A stretch of DNA of 64,000 nt. It comes from JAWRCU01 sp033542235. GTDB lineage: Bacteria; Pseudomonadota; Alphaproteobacteria; Rhizobiales; Rhizobiaceae. The position numbers and the translations under genes are program-made. The notes under the pieces were generated by a model. The model saw nothing but the letters and a program-made list of their open reading frames with translations. It did not search any database and had not been told where the DNA came from. The stretch is from assembly GCF_033542235.1 (NCBI RefSeq), contig NZ_JAWRCU010000003.1, positions 434,001 to 498,000 of the forward strand. The letters run 5' to 3'. Positions 45,319 through 53,700 of the stretch are shown one piece after another; position 1 is the first letter of the stretch, and the number at the start of each line of letters is the position of its first letter.

Positions 45319-45502
45319 GGTCAAACTTGAAGCCGCTGTTACTCCGCCCCCCGTCCAAATGGATTTGCGACATGAAGCCTGCGTCAACCTAAAAGCAGAA
45401 GGGTGGAAGCGTCTCCGGCAGAGAATGCCGGCGCTCCGGAGTCGACCGCCCGCTTCCCTGTGAAACAGCCTCAAAGCAAGCGCACTGACGTCGCGGCCCC
45501 CC
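45319..45502. other. Gap between a MITE-like element and the ABC transporter stop
   Basis: 184 bases with no supported gene or repeat. Together with the adjacent repeat the gene-free stretch is 444 bases. Confidence 0.5.
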
Positions 45503-47305
45503 CTACTCCGCCGCCCCTTGAAATGCACTCGCGCCTGTCTCGAACTGCAGCTTGGCGAGCCGTGCGTAGACGCCGTTCTGGCGCACGAGGCTCTGATGCG
45601 TGCCTTCCTCGACGATGCGGCCGTGATCCATGACGAGGATTCGGTCGGCCTTGAGCACTGTCGCCAACCGGTGCGCGATGATCAGCGTCGTGCGGCCGCG
45701 CACAAGCTCACCAAGTGCCGTCTGAACCAGCGTCTCGCTTTCGGCGTCGAGCGCCGAGGTCGCCTCGTCGAGCAGCAGGATCGGCGCCTCGCGCAGGATC
45801 GCGCGGGCAATCGCGATCCGCTGCCGCTGGCCGCCCGACAGCGTCACGCCGCGCTCGCCGAGCTGAGTGGCGTAGCCGTCCGGCAGCCTGCGGATGAATT
45901 CGTCGGCATGGGCTGCCCTGGCCGCCGCCTCGATCTCGGCATCGGTGGCGCCGGGACGTCCGAATCCGATATTGTCGCGCGCGCTCGCGGCGAAGATCGT
46001 CACGTCCTGGGGTACGATGGCGACCCGCCCCCGCACTTGCCTGGGATCGGCCTCCCTGACATTGACGCCGTCGATACGCACGGTGCCGGAGAGCGGGTCG
46101 TAGAAGCGCAGGATCAGCGAGAAGATCGTGCTCTTGCCCGCGCCTGACGGCCCGACAATGGCGACGGTCTCGCCGGGCTTTACGGCGAAGCTCAGGCGGT
46201 CGAGTGCCGACCGGTCGGGACGCGCCGGATAGACGAAGCTGACATCATCGAACGAGACCGAGCCGATGCGGCGCTCGGGCAATGGCTTCGCGACTGGCGG
46301 CGCGGCGATTGCCGGTTGCTCCGCGAGAAGCTCGGTTATGCGTTCGGATGCGCCAGCCGCCTGACTGAGGTCCCCCCAGACTTCGGACAACGAGCCGAGC
46401 GCGCTGGCGGCCATCACCGCATAGATCACGAACTGGCTGAGCGTGCCTGCCGTGATCGCCCCGGACAGCACGTCGCGCGAGCCGAACCATAGCACACCCA
46501 CGATCGAGGTGAAGATGATGAAAATCGCAACGAAGGTGAGAAACGCGCGCGCCAGCGCCGAGGACCGCGCGGCCCCGAACGCAGCCTCGACTGCGCGCGA
46601 GAAGCGGCTGGTCACGAGGCTTTCATTGGTGAAGGCCTGGAGCGTGCGCACCGCACCGATCTGCTCGCTGGCATAGGCGGTTGCATCGGCGAGCGTGTCC
46701 TGCGCGATGCGGGACTTGCGCCTGACCGAGCGGCCGAACGCTACCAGCGGCAGCACGATCAGCGGGATCGCCACAATCACCAGCCCGGAGAGCTTCGGAC
46801 TCGTGAAGACCATCATCACCACGGCGCCCAGCGCAAGGATCAGGTTGCGCAGCGCAACCGAAGCGGTGGCGCCGACGGCGACCTTGACCTGCGTCGTATC
46901 GGCCGTAAGCCTGGAAACGATCTCGCCCGACTGCGCCGTATCGAAAAAAGCCGGCGAAAGCTCCGTCACATGCGTGAAGACGTCGCGCCGAATGTCGGCC
47001 ACCACACGCTCGCCGAGCATGATGACGTAGTAGTAGCGGCATGCGGAGGCGACCGCGAGCAGCCCGGCGATCGCCACCAGCATGGAGAAATAATTGGCGA
47101 TAAAGGCGGAGTCGGAATTGGAGAAGCCGTGATCGATCATGCGGCGCACGGCAACCGGCAAGGCCAGCGTCGTCGCCGCGGCGAGGCTGAGAAAGAAGAG
47201 CGCGGCTGCGACCTTGCCCCGGTAGCGGAGCACATAAGGGAAGAGGTTGCGCAGCGGCGTCAGCCTCGCCACGCGGGCTGCTCCTTCCGCTCTCGCTTCG
47301 CTCAT
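45503..47305 (-). CDS. ABC exporter, fused permease and ATPase (MsbA/Lipid A type)
   Basis: 600 aa from the ATG at 47305 (MSEARAEG). Six membrane helices in the first 320 residues, then the nucleotide-binding domain with GPSGAGKSTIF (Walker A), LSGGQRQRIAIARAIL (signature) and ILLLDEATSALD (Walker B). Works as a homodimer to export lipids, peptides or drugs. Divergent from rpmE. In Rhizobiales this transporter beside rpmE is conserved; the substrate is unknown. Confidence 0.93.
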   Translation of the reverse strand: MSEARAEGAARVARLTPLRNLFPYVLRYRGKVAAALFFLSLAAATTLALPVAVRRMIDHGFSNSDSAFIANYFSMLVAIAGLLAVASACRYYYVIMLGERVVADIRRDVFTHVTELSPAFFDTAQSGEIVSRLTADTTQVKVAVGATASVALRNLILALGAVVMMVFTSPKLSGLVIVAIPLIVLPLVAFGRSVRRKSRIAQDTLADATAYASEQIGAVRTLQAFTNESLVTSRFSRAVEAAFGAARSSALARAFLTFVAIFIIFTSIVGVLWFGSRDVLSGAITAGTLSQFVIYAVMAASALGSLSEVWGDLSQAAGASERITELLAEQPAIAAPPVAKPLPERRIGSVSFDDVSFVYPARPDRSALDRLSFAVKPGETVAIVGPSGAGKSTIFSLILRFYDPLSGTVRIDGVNVREADPRQVRGRVAIVPQDVTIFAASARDNIGFGRPGATDAEIEAAARAAHADEFIRRLPDGYATQLGERGVTLSGGQRQRIAIARAILREAPILLLDEATSALDAESETLVQTALGELVRGRTTLIIAHRLATVLKADRILVMDHGRIVEEGTHQSLVRQNGVYARLAKLQFETGASAFQGAAE

Positions 47306-47504
47306 CGCACTGCCCTTTCTCACCGGAGAAATGCCCGGTTCACGGCCTTGTGCTTCAATTTCGGCTGATGTATAGGCTCGCCGACCGTTTTTGAAGCTGC
47401 GGCCTGTCATAGCTGCGGCTTTGGAGTTTCAAAGTGGGCGCAACGCCGCAGGCCAGTTCGGCGCTGCCGGCATGGCGGCCCGAGACCATCTCAGGAACCG
47501 ACTG

Positions 47505-47726
47505 ATGAAAGCCGACATCCATCCCGACTACCACACGATCAAGATCGTCATGACAGACGGCACCGAATATCTGACGCGTTCGACTTACGGCAAGGAAGGC
47601 GATACGCTGAACCTCGACATCGACCCGTCCACCCACCCGGCTTGGACCGGCGGCCAGCAGCAGCTTCTCGACCGTGGCGGACGCCTGTCGAAGTTCAAGA
47701 AGCGCTACGAGGGTCTCGGCATCTGA
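47505..47726 (+). CDS. rpmE: 50S ribosomal protein L31
   Basis: 73 aa from the ATG at 47505. MKADIHPDYHTIKIVMTDG and WTGGQQQLLDRGGRLSKFKK, the L31 fold on the ribosome's intersubunit bridge. No CxxC zinc motif, so it is the Cys-less form typical of alphaproteobacteria. AGGAACC lies upstream. A family A repeat begins on the last base pair of the stop codon, and a strong bidirectional terminator follows. Confidence 0.97.
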   Translation: MKADIHPDYHTIKIVMTDGTEYLTRSTYGKEGDTLNLDIDPSTHPAWTGGQQQLLDRGGRLSKFKKRYEGLGI

Positions 47727-47796
47727 GCATGATCCCGAACCGAAGGTCAGCGCAGCAATAAGTTGCAGACTTTTCGGATAAGATCATGCGGCAAAG
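47725..47796. repeat. Dispersed element, family A, starting at the rpmE stop
   Basis: GAGCATGATCCCGAACCGAA, AGTTGCAGACTTTTCGG, ATAAGATCATGCGGCAAAG. The first bases overlap the TGA stop of rpmE. Confidence 0.88.
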
Positions 47797-47820
47797 AAAT
47801 TCAGCCCATCCAGGGTTCTA

Positions 47821-47851
47821 AAAAAAAACCCCGCTTCAGGCGGGGTTTTTT
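47821..47851. terminator. Bidirectional intrinsic terminator between rpmE and the Rdx gene
   Basis: CCCCGC (47829-47834) pairs with GCGGGG (47840-47845), with eight A before and six T after. The loop holds the stop codon of the minus-strand Rdx gene. Confidence 0.92.
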
Positions 47852-48144
47852 GTTGCGGGTCTGCTGTGGTCCACGTGGCCGAGATCGCGCTCGGGGTCGA
47901 TCACGTCCCGCACCAACTGCTTGAGCTTGGCAGCGTCGGGGACGCCGCTATCGCGCTTGCGCTCCCAGATGAGGTGTTCATCACAGGCGATGGTGAAGAT
48001 GCCCCCGGAGCCTGGCACCAGCGTCACCTCGCCGAGATCGGTACCGAAGGTGGAGAGAAGCTCCTGTGCCATCCAGCCGGCGCGCAACAGCCAATTGCAC
48101 TGCGTGCAGTAGGTGATGACGATGCGCGGCTTGGCGTCCGTCAT
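47836..48144 (-). CDS. SelT/SelW/SelH (Rdx)-family protein
   Basis: 102 aa. ITYCTQCNWLLRAGWMAQELL carries the redox CxxC (the selenocysteine position of animal SelW is Cys here), and LVPGSGGIFTI is the family strand. Thioredoxin-like fold, role in redox homeostasis inferred. Its stop lies in the loop of the terminator, so the last codons are part of the hairpin. It follows yebC by eight bases and is probably in the same transcript. Confidence 0.92.
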   Translation of the reverse strand: MTDAKPRIVITYCTQCNWLLRAGWMAQELLSTFGTDLGEVTLVPGSGGIFTIACDEHLIWERKRDSGVPDAAKLKQLVRDVIDPERDLGHVDHSRPATKNPA

Positions 48145-48152
48145 GCGGCGGC

Positions 48153-48902
48153 TCAGGCGGCGCTGAGTTTCGCCATGGTGGCCTCGTCCACCTCGAAATT
48201 GGCGTAGACGTTCTGCACGTCGTCATCCTCTTCAAGGGTCGAGACCAGCTTCATCAGCGATTGCGCCCGCTCTTCGTCGACCGGCACGGTATTCTTCGGC
48301 TTCCATATGATCTTGACCGACTCGGCCTCGCCGAGCGCGGCCTCCAGCGCCTTGGATACCTCGCCGATGGATTCGAAAGCGCAATAGATCGTATGGCCTT
48401 CCTCGTCCGACTCCACGTCGTCGGCGCCGGCCTCGATCGCCGCCTCCATTACCTTATCGGCGTCGCCGGCCGTCGGCGGATAGAAAATCTCGCCGACGCG
48501 GTCCCACATGAAGGAAACCGAGCCCGTTTCGCCGAGCGCTCCGCCAGCCTTGGTGAAGGCAGCGCGCACGTTCGAGGCGGAGCGGTTTCGGTTATCGGTG
48601 AGCGCCTCGACGATCAGCGCGACGCCGCCGGGGCCGTAGCCCTCGTAACGCACTTCCTCATAGTTCTCCGTATCGGCGCCGGCCGCCTTGTTGATAGCGC
48701 GCTGGATATTGTCCTTGGGCATGGACTGAGCCTTGGCGGCCTGGATGGCGAGCCTCAGTCGCGGGTTCATGTCGGGATCGGGTACGCCCATCTTCGCCGA
48801 GACCGTGATCTCGCGCGCGAGTTTCGAAAACATCTTCGACTTGACCGCATCCTGGCGGCCCTTGCGGTGCATGATGTTCTTGAACTGTGAATGGCCGGCC
48901 AT
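48153..48902 (-). CDS. yebC: YebC/PmpR-family protein
   Basis: 249 aa from the ATG at 48902, preceded by AAAGGGG. MAGHSQFKNIMHRKGRQDAV is the invariant start; then KAQSMPKDNIQRAINKAAG, YEGYGPGGVALIVEALTDNRNR and the acidic tail LEEDDDVQNVYANFEV. Members were described as DNA-binding regulators; recent work on E. coli YebC suggests a ribosome role at polyproline, which would parallel EF-P (at 36250). An upstream extension to 49025 crosses a repeat and is not used. Confidence 0.96.
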   Translation of the reverse strand: MAGHSQFKNIMHRKGRQDAVKSKMFSKLAREITVSAKMGVPDPDMNPRLRLAIQAAKAQSMPKDNIQRAINKAAGADTENYEEVRYEGYGPGGVALIVEALTDNRNRSASNVRAAFTKAGGALGETGSVSFMWDRVGEIFYPPTAGDADKVMEAAIEAGADDVESDEEGHTIYCAFESIGEVSKALEAALGEAESVKIIWKPKNTVPVDEERAQSLMKLVSTLEEDDDVQNVYANFEVDEATMAKLSAA

Positions 48903-48984
48903 GTAGCCCCTTTGATGCTTGTTCAGCTGTCGGAAATGGCGCGCTTTATAGAGATTCCTGCGAAAAAGGTCCAGCAGCGGCCAC

Positions 48985-49043
48985 GGCATGATCCCGAAAG
49001 TTGCATACCTTTCGGATGAGATCATTCAGCAAAACAAATAGTT
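48985..49043. repeat. Dispersed element, family A (short)
   Basis: GGCATGATCCCGAAAGTTGC, CCTTTCGGATGAGATCATTC and AGCAAAACAAATAGTTAGCG. The core arms are retained without the middle part. It lies in the yebC leader. Confidence 0.75.
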
Positions 49044-49183
49044 AGCGCGTGATGGACGATTTCGATCCAGTTGCTCCTGCTCTAGCTGCATGCCTCGCGC
49101 AATCGTGACTACGCGGCGCGGGGCGTTGATGATCATACTGCTCGCGCGACCGCCCTCCCCGACCTCCCGCCGACGGAGCCGCC

Positions 49184-50005
49184 ATGCGCCTTTCCGCCGT
49201 AATCGCCGTCTGCGCCGCCTTTCTCCTTTTCCTTCTACCGGCGGCCGTGGCGCGTGCCGACGAGGACGATCCCGTTCCCAGCAAATGCACGGAGATCGCA
49301 AAGGCCCTGCCCAACGTCACTTACGCGAAGTTCACGCCGGCCGAGGCAGACGCCGATGGCGAGGTAACCATCACCTATGCCGGACACTCGACTTATGTGA
49401 TCGACACTCCGGCTGGCGTGCGGATCGCGACCGACTATTCCGGTGTATATGGCAACGACCCGCTGCCACGCGTCGTGACCATGAACAAGGCGCACCGCAC
49501 GCACTACACGCCGTCTCCCGACCCGCGGATCGAATATGTGCTGCGCGGCTGGAATCCCGATGGCGGGCGGGCCAGGCACAGGCTTGTCGTTGATGACGTC
49601 TACATCCGCAACGTGACGACCGACATTCGCAGCCCAGGCGGAGGCATGGAGAAGGACGGCAACTCGATCTTCATCTTCGAGGTAGCCAATCTGTGCATCG
49701 GCCATCTCGGCCACTTGCACGTTCGACTGACCGACGCTCAATACGCAGCGATCGGCCGGCTCGACATTACTATGGTGCCTATCGACGGCGGCCTTACGCT
49801 CTCACTCGACGCAATGAGCGAGATAACGAACAGGCTCCATTCTTCGATGGTGCTGCCTATGCACCGCCAGTCCACGCCGATCGGCGAGTTCACTGCGCGG
49901 ATGGGCAAGGGCTATAGCGTCGACTTCCGAGCGGACCGCTCGCTCAAGATATCGGCGAGGACATTGCCGAGCCAGCCGACGATCGTCGTGCTCGACGGAG
50001 TGTGA
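49184..50005 (+). CDS. Exported metallo-beta-lactamase fold hydrolase (UlaG-like)
   Basis: 273 aa. A signal peptide (MRLSAVIAVCAAFLLFLLPA, cleaving near ARA). The fold begins ITYAGHSTYVIDTPAGVRIATDYSG; the metal-site HLGHLH appears mid-protein and PMHR near the end. This pattern is of the UlaG/RomA group of lactonases and phosphodiesterases. The usual HxHxDH is not present. Periplasmic location is unusual for UlaG-like proteins. It is convergent with the GDPD gene, six bases apart. Confidence 0.84.
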   Translation: MRLSAVIAVCAAFLLFLLPAAVARADEDDPVPSKCTEIAKALPNVTYAKFTPAEADADGEVTITYAGHSTYVIDTPAGVRIATDYSGVYGNDPLPRVVTMNKAHRTHYTPSPDPRIEYVLRGWNPDGGRARHRLVVDDVYIRNVTTDIRSPGGGMEKDGNSIFIFEVANLCIGHLGHLHVRLTDAQYAAIGRLDITMVPIDGGLTLSLDAMSEITNRLHSSMVLPMHRQSTPIGEFTARMGKGYSVDFRADRSLKISARTLPSQPTIVVLDGV

Positions 50006-50010
50006 GCAAC

Positions 50011-50991
50011 TCAGTTCACGCCGCGCCGTTGGAGCACAGGCGCAACGACATCGAGCGCGTCGGTCGAGATGCCGCCTGAATAGCCGGCCGGCAACTGCTC
50101 GATCTCAGTGGGATCGTTCAGCCCTTCCGAGAAGCCGCCGTGATAGGGCCCGAGAAGAAAGACCTGTGTGCCCGCCGCGTCCATTCGATCGAGGAACCTG
50201 TTCGGCCAGCCCCAAAACCACGGCGCGATATTCACGGGCACGAGCAGCGTCGTCTTTCGACATGCCTCCGGCACATAACCGGACCAGCCGGCAGCGATGT
50301 AGGCCAAGGCGCATTTCTTCAAGGAGCCGCTGCTGAAGCTGCGCATGTCTGGCAGCTTCTGCTCGACCGCCGCAATCGGCGCGTCGCCGCCATAGACGGT
50401 GAGCCGCGCCCTTTCCCGCGGCTCGAGGCCGTCGAGAAACCCGGCGAGTGCCTCGCCTTCGGCAGGATCGCTGCTCTTTATATTGATGTGGAAGCGGCGG
50501 CCGGGGAAATGCGCCAGCACCTCGTCGAGGCTCGGCATCAGCCCGACCCCTTTGCCTCGGAAAGGAAAGGTGGCGCCGTCATCGGCCGTGTAGCCGTAGC
50601 CGATATCGAGCGTCTTGAGATAGGCTAGGTCGTGCTCGCGCGTGACGCCCTTGCCGTTGGTGCGGCAGTCGAGCGTCCAGTCGTGGAAGACCGCGAACTG
50701 GCCGTCGGTGGTCGGGTGCACGTCGAGCTCGATGGCGTCGGCGCTGAGCGAAAAGGCGGCTTCCATCGAAGCGATCGTGTTCTCCAGGTAAGCGTGCCGC
50801 GGCGGCAGCATGCGCGCGGCGGTGCAGCTATCGCCCGTCAGCCCTTCGCGGCTGAAATCCTGGGCAAGCCCACGGTGGGCGAGCAGCATCGGCCGGCCGG
50901 GTGCCCTCCCAGAGATGAGCGACGTATTGTTGACATAGATCGCAGCGGCCAAAGCCGCCATCGCCGCGAGAACGACGGTTCTCTTCGTCAT
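50011..50991 (-). CDS. Glycerophosphodiester phosphodiesterase, exported
   Basis: 326 aa. The N-terminal hydrophobic segment (KRTVVLAAMAALAAAIYV) is a signal anchor. LLAHRGLAQD and LENTIASMEAAF are the catalytic His and metal Glu region, then ADAIELDVHPTTDGQFAVFHDWTLD (metal Glu/Asp and second His), completing the GDPD site. It cleaves glycerophosphodiesters to glycerol-3-phosphate and alcohols in the periplasm. The ILMN(I)K-type strand HINIKS is typical. Confidence 0.93.
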   Translation of the reverse strand: MTKRTVVLAAMAALAAAIYVNNTSLISGRAPGRPMLLAHRGLAQDFSREGLTGDSCTAARMLPPRHAYLENTIASMEAAFSLSADAIELDVHPTTDGQFAVFHDWTLDCRTNGKGVTREHDLAYLKTLDIGYGYTADDGATFPFRGKGVGLMPSLDEVLAHFPGRRFHINIKSSDPAEGEALAGFLDGLEPRERARLTVYGGDAPIAAVEQKLPDMRSFSSGSLKKCALAYIAAGWSGYVPEACRKTTLLVPVNIAPWFWGWPNRFLDRMDAAGTQVFLLGPYHGGFSEGLNDPTEIEQLPAGYSGGISTDALDVVAPVLQRRGVN

Positions 50992-51078
50992 GGACCCCTT
51001 CCCGCCCTGCGATGAGTTCTCTGTCTGCGTCGTGTCAGGGACGGACTGCCGGGCAAACTTGCCGGCAGCGAATTCGCT

Positions 51079-51408
51079 TCACGCCGGCTTTTCGAGATCG
51101 GCTTTCAGCCTGTCAAGGATTGTCATCGCGTGGGTCGCGTACTCGCTGATCCAGCGGTCGTGGATTTGCTTGATCGGCAGCGCGTTCAGGTGATTCCAGC
51201 GTTCGCGCCCCTCGCGGCGCGGCACCACGAGCTCGGCCTCCTCCAGGACCTTCAGATGCAGCATCACCGTGCACCGGTCCATGTCGTCGAAGGTCTCGCA
51301 CAGGGCCCCCGTCGTCTTTGGCCCGTCTTTCAGAAGATCGAGTATCTGGCGCCGACGCGGGTGAGCCAATGCCTTGAAAACACTGTCGTCCTCGGTTCGG
51401 CTTGACAT
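51079..51408 (-). CDS. ArsR-family transcriptional regulator
   Basis: 109 aa. VFKALAHPRRRQILDLLKDGPKTTGALCETFDDMDRCTVMLHLKVL is the winged helix; the HLNALPIKQIHDRWIS tail is characteristic of the branch linked to SRPBCC proteins. No arsenic-type Cys pair. It is divergent from an SRPBCC-VOC-SRPBCC operon and the palindrome that covers its own start codon is the likely operator controlling both sides. Confidence 0.93.
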   Translation of the reverse strand: MSSRTEDDSVFKALAHPRRRQILDLLKDGPKTTGALCETFDDMDRCTVMLHLKVLEEAELVVPRREGRERWNHLNALPIKQIHDRWISEYATHAMTILDRLKADLEKPA

Positions 51409-51426
51409 GTTATGTTTTTATAACAT
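51407..51426. promoter_or_regulatory. ArsR operator in the divergent promoter
   Basis: ATGTTAT (51407-51413) and ATAACAT (51420-51426), a perfect 7-bp inverted repeat around GTTTTT. It overlaps the arsR start codon and a TTGACA at 51402-51407 facing the other operon. Confidence 0.75.
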
Positions 51427-51458
51427 CATGGTGCTGCAAGCAAGGAGGAGCTGTTGAT

Positions 51459-51941
51459 ATGTCGCTCGGTTTCAAGGTTTCCGGCCGCATCGCCAAGCCC
51501 GTGGCCGACGTTTTCGACGCTGTCGTCAACCCGACGAAGCTCAGCGGCTATTTCACGACGATCAAAGGTGCCAGCGCGCCGCTTGTGGCCGGGACCACGG
51601 TGACTTGGTGGGGCGACATCCCCGTTGAGGTCGACGAGGTCGTGCCGCAAAGGCGCATCGTGCTGCGCTGGGACGGCGGCGGCGCCGATGCGAAGCCATC
51701 CTACAGGACCAGGATCGAGATGAATTTCGAGCCCCTGGAGGATGGCGCCACCTTCGTCACCATCGCCGAAGAGGGCTGGCGCGAGGACGAGGCCGGGCGG
51801 AAGCGATCCTACCTGAACTGCGAAGGATGGTCGCAAATGCTCGCCTGCATGAAGGCCTATCTCGAACACGGCATCAACCTTCGCGACGGTTACTACCGCA
51901 GCGAGTTGAAAGGCGAACCCGCCCGGGAAGACAACCTCTAA
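51459..51941 (+). CDS. SRPBCC-family protein, first of operon
   Basis: 160 aa from the ATG at 51459, with AAGGAGGAG eight bases upstream. FKVSGRIAKPVADVFDAVVNP begins the START-like fold; AGTTVTWWGDIPVEVDEVVP and EGWREDEAGRKRSYLNCEGW follow, ending in a helix MLACMKAYLEHG. The cavity binds hydrophobic ligands in the family; no activity is known for this group. It is linked by nine bases to the VOC gene and regulated by the divergent ArsR (inference). Confidence 0.92.
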   Translation: MSLGFKVSGRIAKPVADVFDAVVNPTKLSGYFTTIKGASAPLVAGTTVTWWGDIPVEVDEVVPQRRIVLRWDGGGADAKPSYRTRIEMNFEPLEDGATFVTIAEEGWREDEAGRKRSYLNCEGWSQMLACMKAYLEHGINLRDGYYRSELKGEPAREDNL

Positions 51942-51950
51942 GGGGCCAAG

Positions 51951-52361
51951 ATGCAGACACTTGTCACGCCGTTTCTGATGTTTCAGGGCAGGGCCGAAGA
52001 GGCGCTGAACTTCTACTGTCAGATCATCCCGGACAGCCGGATCATCGAGCTGCAGCGCTACGGAACCGAAGGACCTGGCAAGGAAGGCTCCGTGAAGATG
52101 GCGCGGACTTCGATCGGCGGTCTTGAAGTGATGTGCATCGACAGTCCGGTAGAGCACGCATTCACCTTCACACCCTCATTCTCGCTCTTCGTCACCTGCC
52201 GGTCCGAGCAGGAGTTCGAGGCGATCGTTGCGGCCATCGGAAAGGGAGGCGGGGTTCTCATGCCTCCCGACAACTACGGGTTCAGCCGCCGCTTCGCCTG
52301 GCTGAACGACAGGTTCGGTGTCTCGTGGCAGCTCAACCTGGGGCAACTCGAGCTGAAATAG
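51951..52361 (+). CDS. VOC-family protein (PhnB/3-demethylubiquinone-like)
   Basis: 136 aa, two beta-alpha-beta-beta-beta units. TPFLMFQGRAEEALNFYCQII and MCIDSPVEHAFTFTPSFSLFVTC followed by GVSWQLNL; His/Glu metal positions (E in EHAF) are partially conserved. PhnB-like VOC proteins have no settled activity. Second gene in the ArsR-linked operon. The NYGFSRRFAWLNDRFGV region is the usual VOC tail. Confidence 0.92.
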   Translation: MQTLVTPFLMFQGRAEEALNFYCQIIPDSRIIELQRYGTEGPGKEGSVKMARTSIGGLEVMCIDSPVEHAFTFTPSFSLFVTCRSEQEFEAIVAAIGKGGGVLMPPDNYGFSRRFAWLNDRFGVSWQLNLGQLELK

Positions 52362-52380
52362 AGAGCGCAAAGAGGAAAAA

Positions 52381-52848
52381 ATGGAGGTGAAGGAGACCCC
52401 CATCGCCACAGCCGGAATGCTGATCCGCCGGCCCGTCGAGGAAGTCTACGAGGCTTTCATCGACCCGGCGATCACGTCGAGATTCTGGTTCACTCACGGC
52501 AGCGGTCGGCTGGATGCCGGCCGTGAGGTCCGCTGGGAATGGCGGATGTACGAGGTTTCGACAACGGTCCGCGTGCAAGCGCTCGTCCGGAACAGGGAGA
52601 TTGTCATCGAGTGGAGCGACCCTCCGACAACCGTCGTTTGGACCTTCATCCCCATGCCGGAAGGCGCAACCTTCGTCGACATCCGCAATTACGGCTTTTC
52701 CGGCACCGCGGACCAGCGCGTGAGGGACGCCCTCGACTCGACCGGCGGTTTTTCGCTGGTGCTGGCCGGCGCGAAAGCATGGTTGGAGCACGGCCTCGAG
52801 CTCGGCCTGGTCCGCGACCGCCACCCCAAGGGACTTCCGGAGAGCTAG
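52381..52848 (+). CDS. SRPBCC-family protein, third of operon
   Basis: 155 aa starting at an ATG preceded by GAGGAAAA. AGMLIRRPVEEVYEAFIDPAIT and RFWFTHGSGRLDAGREVRWEW are the AHSA1-type START fold; the last helix GAKAWLEHGLELGLV matches the first gene of the operon. The two SRPBCC genes flanking a VOC gene suggest a jointly regulated small-molecule response (inference). It is convergent with terC, 10 bases apart. Confidence 0.92.
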   Translation: MEVKETPIATAGMLIRRPVEEVYEAFIDPAITSRFWFTHGSGRLDAGREVRWEWRMYEVSTTVRVQALVRNREIVIEWSDPPTTVVWTFIPMPEGATFVDIRNYGFSGTADQRVRDALDSTGGFSLVLAGAKAWLEHGLELGLVRDRHPKGLPES

Positions 52849-52858
52849 TTACCTGGGG

Positions 52859-53629
52859 TTAACGGCTCTCGCCGCTCTCCCCGCCCTTCCGCCGCCTTCG
52901 CGCCAGCATGTTGAGCAGCTCGACCAGTGCGGAGAAGCCCATAGCCGCGTAGATGTAGCCCCTCGGCACGTGATAGCCCATTCCGTCGGCGATCAGCGTC
53001 ATGCCGATCATCAGGAGGAAGCTCAGTGCCAGCATGACGATCGACGGGTTGCTTGCAATGAAGCGCGACAGCGGTTCGGCTGCAACAAGCATCGCCGTCA
53101 CGGCAACGATGACGGCGATGTACATGATGGCGATCTCTTCGGTCATGCCGACAGCGGTGATGATCGAATCGATCGAGAAGACGATGTCGAGCAGCAGGAT
53201 CTGGAAGATCGCGGCGCCTATCGACATCTTCACGACCTGACCAAGCGGGTCGGCTTCATCGCTATCGGGGTCAACGTTGTGATGGATCTCGCGCGTCGCT
53301 TTCCAGACCAGGAACAGGCCGCCGGCGATCAGGATGAGGTCGCGCCACGAAAAGCCGTGGCCGAAAGCGGTGAAGACCGGCTCGGTGAGCTGTACGATGA
53401 AGGAGATCGTGGCGAGCAGGATGAGCCGCAGCACGAGCGCGGCGCTGATGCCGAGCCGGCGCGCCGTCTTCTGCTGATGCAGCGGCAGCTTGTTGGTGAG
53501 GATCGAGATGAAGATCAGGTTGTCGATGCCGAGCACGACTTCCATGACGACCAGCGTCAGCAGCGCCACCCACGCCGTCGGATTGCTCAGCCAGGCGAAA
53601 TGCGGCGCCAGGAATTCTATGATCTGCAT
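52859..53629 (-). CDS. TerC-family membrane protein
   Basis: 256 aa with seven membrane helices. EVVLGIDNLIFISIL and DIVFSIDSIITAVGM hold the twin acidic motifs of the family; the cytoplasmic loop NVDPDSDEADPL is acidic. TerC-like proteins are implicated in manganese export and metalation of secreted proteins. The metal is not shown for this member. A strong ATG start; no clear operon partner. Confidence 0.94.
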   Translation of the reverse strand: MQIIEFLAPHFAWLSNPTAWVALLTLVVMEVVLGIDNLIFISILTNKLPLHQQKTARRLGISAALVLRLILLATISFIVQLTEPVFTAFGHGFSWRDLILIAGGLFLVWKATREIHHNVDPDSDEADPLGQVVKMSIGAAIFQILLLDIVFSIDSIITAVGMTEEIAIMYIAVIVAVTAMLVAAEPLSRFIASNPSIVMLALSFLLMIGMTLIADGMGYHVPRGYIYAAMGFSALVELLNMLARRRRKGGESGESR

Positions 53630-53700
53630 TTCGCTCCCGCTGTCTGCTCAATGAGTTGAGCGTGACGCAGAGTTAGGAAGCGCCCTGCCGCACGTCAACG

